DNA from: a virus
Direction: 5' to 3' (one strand)
Length of the DNA stretch: 22,750 nucleotides
IMG/VR virus record: IMGVR_UViG_3300025684_000074
Location: 1-22,750 of that record
The notes under the pieces: generated by a model
Database searches by the model: none
What the model was told of the DNA's origin: nothing
What the model saw: only the letters and a program-made list of their open reading frames with translations
Part shown: positions 22,422 through 22,750 of the stretch, piece after piece
Layout: the number at the start of each line of letters is the position of its first letter
Position numbering within the stretch: position 1 is the first letter of the stretch
Made by a program: the position numbers and the translations under genes

Positions 22422-22750
22422 ATGGGAACTAAAATAATCAGAGAGCAATATGGTAATCCATCTCCAAAAAACTTTTTGGAAATATCCGAAATGTATTTTG
22501 AGTATTTGAATGAAAAGAATCTAATGAAATTGGAAGAACTTTATTCAAAAGATATAGAACTATACGATTGGAACGATATGTGGCATGGTAGACAAAATGT
22601 ATTGGATATGAACGAAGGTCTATTTGATTCTGGTTTAGAGTTTGTATTAAACGAATCTAAGCAAATTGGAAATCGTACTTACAATCATATTGTAATTCAC
22701 ACAAATAAAGAAACTATAAAAGTATTAGATGTAATCTATTGGAACGAAGA
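22422..22750 (+). CDS. NTF2/SnoaL-like small protein, 3'-truncated by window edge
   Basis: First 109 residues of an open frame that runs off the window. The sequence YFEYLNEKNLMKLEELYSKDIELYDWNDMWHGRQNV breaks down as helix 26-42, strand with Asp-Trp at 48-51, then WHG at 55-57, as in SnoaL-like/NTF2-like fold proteins (limonene-hydroxylase/ketosteroid-isomerase-like group). Members may be enzymes or binding proteins; no function can be assigned. It begins 2 nt after the glycosyltransferase stop, indicating co-expression, and may act in the same sugar or ligand pathway. Confidence 0.6.
   Translation, partial: MGTKIIREQYGNPSPKNFLEISEMYFEYLNEKNLMKLEELYSKDIELYDWNDMWHGRQNVLDMNEGLFDSGLEFVLNESKQIGNRTYNHIVIHTNKETIKVLDVIYWNE

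Noticed and set aside
1-22750. tRNA genes, insertion sequences, integrase or attachment sites
   Set aside because: The intergenic gaps are all shorter than 150 nt and none holds a cloverleaf-like sequence, terminal inverted repeats or recombinase gene.

Overview
The window is a gene-dense, all-plus-strand, AT-rich segment of a T4-like (tailed, myovirus-type) bacteriophage genome, covering much of its DNA replication and nucleotide-metabolism region. The T4-type set is a RecA/UvsX recombinase (5'-truncated by the window edge), an RNase H/FEN 5' nuclease, a DnaB-type helicase (gp41-like), a family B DNA polymerase (gp43-like), the sliding clamp (gp45-like) and both clamp-loader subunits (gp44- and gp62-like). 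The host is most likely a member of the Bacteroidota. The intergenic promoters match the Bacteroidota primary-sigma consensus (TTTG, 19-20 nt, TAnnTTTG), starts lack Shine-Dalgarno sequences and have A-rich leaders instead, and the window encodes a small histone H1-like (Hc1) protein of a type common in Bacteroidota. No tRNA, rRNA, insertion sequence, integrase or CRISPR array was seen.

Layout. 1-3698: recombinase, an unknown 83-aa protein, FEN nuclease, helicase. 3699-7842: Hc1-like histone, then a nucleotide-supply cluster of ribonucleotide reductase beta, a SET-domain protein, a MazG-like pyrophosphohydrolase, ribonucleotide reductase alpha and a thioredoxin. 7842-9803: an accessory cassette with a small HTH protein and two paralogous Mom-like (DNA adenine modification) proteins flanking a 52-aa protein. 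9858-12858: an unrecognised 607-aa protein with a possible degenerate HNH tail, and a glycosyltransferase. 12898-19162: polymerase, clamp, a DUF4338/DruA-like protein, clamp-loader large subunit, a zinc-ribbon protein, clamp-loader small subunit, ending in a hairpin terminator. 19249-22750: a possible restriction-like PD-(D/E)XK nuclease, a Cas4/RecB-like Fe-S nuclease, a ribbon-helix-helix protein, a second glycosyltransferase and the start of an NTF2/SnoaL-like gene.

How it fits together. Reductase, thioredoxin and MazG would supply and clean the dNTP pool. Polymerase, clamp, loader and helicase copy the genome; recombinase and nucleases process ends and flaps. Around this core are genes that look like chromatin or DNA-identity functions: Hc1 plus SET, two Mom-like proteins, a DUF4338 protein, two nucleases and two glycosyltransferases.

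Most interesting leads: (a) an Hc1-like histone and a SET-domain methyltransferase about 1 kb apart in one phage; (b) tandem diverged Mom paralogs; (c) a DruA-like protein inside the clamp/clamp-loader block; (d) a set of eight clear promoters sharing an extended sequence beyond the Bacteroidota consensus, in which spacer length and the -7 sequence co-vary. All assignments come from reading motifs by eye; no database search was possible.
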